From Alphaproteobacteria bacterium (GTDB taxonomy: Bacteria; Pseudomonadota; Alphaproteobacteria; Acetobacterales; Acetobacteraceae): DNA of 18,363 nt. Within the stretch, counting starts at the first letter, position 1. Each line of letters starts with the position of its first letter. The stretch spans positions 1 to 18,363 of the forward strand of contig JAAFHD010000023.1 in assembly GCA_013298245.1 (NCBI GenBank), read 5' to 3'. The position numbers and the translations under genes were made by a program. Positions 17,301-18,363 of the stretch are shown here, one piece after another. The notes beneath the pieces are model-generated. The model did not search any database and was not told the origin of the DNA. It worked only from the letters and a program-made list of their open reading frames with translations.

Positions 17301-17771
17301 CAGCCCGTCGCGCTGCAAATCCTCGCGCCGGATGCGCAGGCGCTGCGCCGGCACGGGCGATTGGCGCGACGCACCGGGCAGCGGCGGCACGACGAAGGGC
17401 GTGGTGATATCGGCCTCGCGCGGGGCGGCGCGGCCGGTGCGCACCTCCTGCACGACGCCGCCGCAATCCTGCCAGCAGGCGTTGAAACTGGCCTGGCAGG
17501 CCATGCGATCGGCCAGGCATATCGGGCGTTCCACACCCGCACCCACCGAACGGCCTGACGCGTTGAAGCCGCGCGCGATAACGCTGTCGGCGCCAAAACA
17601 CGCACTCGTGCTGGCGGCCGCATCGGCCAGGCATTGCCGCTGCTGGATTTCGCAGGTGACGGCGCATTGCCCATCCGCGCCACCCATCGCCATCGGCGGC
17701 GGCAGGTAGCGCGTCTCGACCGGCGGCGCGCAGGAGGCGAGGACAAGCAGGACGGGCAGGATGAAGCGCAT
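17295..17771 (-). CDS. small cysteine-rich lipoprotein, function unknown
   Basis: This 158-residue protein begins with a lipoprotein signal, MRFILPVLLVLASC, with lipobox LAS-Cys14. It is therefore probably lipid-anchored in the cell envelope. The mature part has eight further cysteines at 36, 40, 47, 58, 85, 92, 99 and 103. Three pairs (36/103, 40/99, 47/92) have position sums of exactly 139 and the fourth (58/85) is near at 143. This suggests two antiparallel helices stapled by disulfides. The C-terminus (about 110-158) is proline- and arginine-rich and probably extended. I do not recognise a family. The start was moved inward from 17882 because the extra residues overlap the upstream Bug gene and precede the signal. 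No clear ribosome site; a TACACT six bases before the ATG region resembles a -10 element, so an own, perhaps leaderless, promoter is possible. It lies 34 nt after the Bug gene. Confidence 0.75.
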   Translation of the reverse strand: MRFILPVLLVLASCAPPVETRYLPPPMAMGGADGQCAVTCEIQQRQCLADAAASTSACFGADSVIARGFNASGRSVGAGVERPICLADRMACQASFNACWQDCGGVVQEVRTGRAAPREADITTPFVVPPLPGASRQSPVPAQRLRIRREDLQRDGLL

Positions 17772-17805
17772 GCGCCAGTGTAGCGCAGAGTCGCGCGGCG
17801 CGGAA

Positions 17806-18363
17806 TCAACCCCCAGGGCGCAGCGACAATTCGCGAACGATGTCGATTTCGCGCTGGTTGTCCTCGATGATCGAATTCGCATAGGCCTCGCTGTCCAGAT
17901 AGCGCAGCGGCATGTCGAAGCGGCGCAGCACGGCCAAATGCGCGGGGTCGTGCACCGCGAGTTTCAGCGCGTCATGCAGGGTCTGCACCACGCGCGGCTC
18001 CATCCCGCGCGGCCCGCCAAAACCATAGGGGCTGTCGCTGAACACATCCCACCCGCTTTCCTGCAAGGTCGGCACATCGGGGAAGCGTTCCGCGCGCGTC
18101 GACGTATAGACGGCCAGCAAGCGCAGCCGGCCCTCTATCACCATATCCGCCCAGGCCGATGTCTCGGCGCTGAAATGGATATCGCCGGCCAGCAGCGCGG
18201 CGAGATTGGGCGCGGCACCGCGGAACGGCACCGAGGTCCATTCCACGCCGGCGGCGCGGGCCAGGCGGCGCATCGTGACATCGGTCGTGTTCGCACCAGG
18301 CGTGCCATAGAACAGCGCGCTCGGATTGCGCCGCGCATGTTCGACCAGGTCCTGGATCGTGCG
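17806..18363 (-). CDS. Bug/TctC-family tripartite tricarboxylate transporter substrate-binding protein (5' end outside window)
   Basis: The C-terminal 185 or so residues of a Bug receptor are present; the N-terminus and signal peptide lie beyond the window. Family marks are FYGTPGANTTDVTMRRLA (a ligand-loop region), VPFRGAAPNLAALLAGDIHF, LRLLAVYTSTRAERFPDVPT followed by LQESGWDV, and PYGFGGPRGMEP with the C-terminal helix VVQTLHDALKLAV. These proteins bind organic acids in the periplasm for TTT transporters or as sensors. The reading frame is open to the window edge, so the first internal Met (18273) is not the start. It is distinct in sequence from the first Bug receptor at 2487-3437. The cysteine-rich lipoprotein gene follows 34 nt downstream on the same strand. 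Confidence 0.93.
   Translation of the reverse strand, partial: RTIQDLVEHARRNPSALFYGTPGANTTDVTMRRLARAAGVEWTSVPFRGAAPNLAALLAGDIHFSAETSAWADMVIEGRLRLLAVYTSTRAERFPDVPTLQESGWDVFSDSPYGFGGPRGMEPRVVQTLHDALKLAVHDPAHLAVLRRFDMPLRYLDSEAYANSIIEDNQREIDIVRELSLRPGG

Overview
The window is very GC-rich, with dense, mostly 4-nt-overlapping protein genes. There are no rRNA, tRNA, CRISPR or insertion-sequence signals, and no stretch longer than about 120 bases lacks a gene. Gene content suggests an aerobic or facultative alphaproteobacterium, possibly Acetobacteraceae (Roseomonas-like). The reasons are two TctC/Bug-type solute receptors, a HmrR/CueR-type copper operon, an AatB-type aminotransferase, a paired M16 peptidase operon and an FNR/FixK-type box. 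The family assignment is inference from style and content, not from a database match.

Layout. Positions 1-3437 (+): the last codons of an upstream gene, a xylose-isomerase-like TIM-barrel protein, a cytoplasmic Cys-type sulfatase closest to choline-sulfatase, and a Bug receptor. This looks like a small catabolic cluster for a sulfated or organic substrate. Positions 3552-5132 (+): a periplasmic family-5 (oligopeptide/nickel-type) ABC substrate-binding protein with no permease beside it. Positions 5208-6053 (+): a tandem universal stress protein, preceded by a perfect FNR/FixK-type box and by a hairpin that covers its ribosome-binding site.

Positions 6056-8969 (-) hold a copper operon, copA-cueR-DUF305, with each gene overlapping the next by 4 nt. 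It diverges from a 65-residue CopZ-like chaperone (9042-9239, +). The gap between them holds two CueR-type operators back to back, one facing each way. Their geometry predicts transcription starts that coincide with ATG codons on both sides, so leaderless mRNAs.

Positions 9281-11972 (+): an aspartate aminotransferase, a tandem GNAT acetyltransferase and a DinB-family protein, again with 4-nt overlaps. Positions 11956-16228 (-): an exported active M16 metallopeptidase, a non-catalytic M16 partner and glucose-6-phosphate isomerase, probably one transcript. Positions 16329-17300 (+): a zinc-less quinone oxidoreductase. Positions 17295-18363 (-): a small cysteine-rich lipoprotein with a strikingly symmetric cysteine pattern, downstream of a second Bug receptor that runs off the window.

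Most notable items: the double CueR operator with predicted leaderless starts; the FNR box combined with the RBS-masking hairpin before the stress protein; and the lipoprotein whose cysteines pair by antiparallel symmetry. I see no single large undescribed system such as a defence island, large biosynthetic cluster or mobile element.
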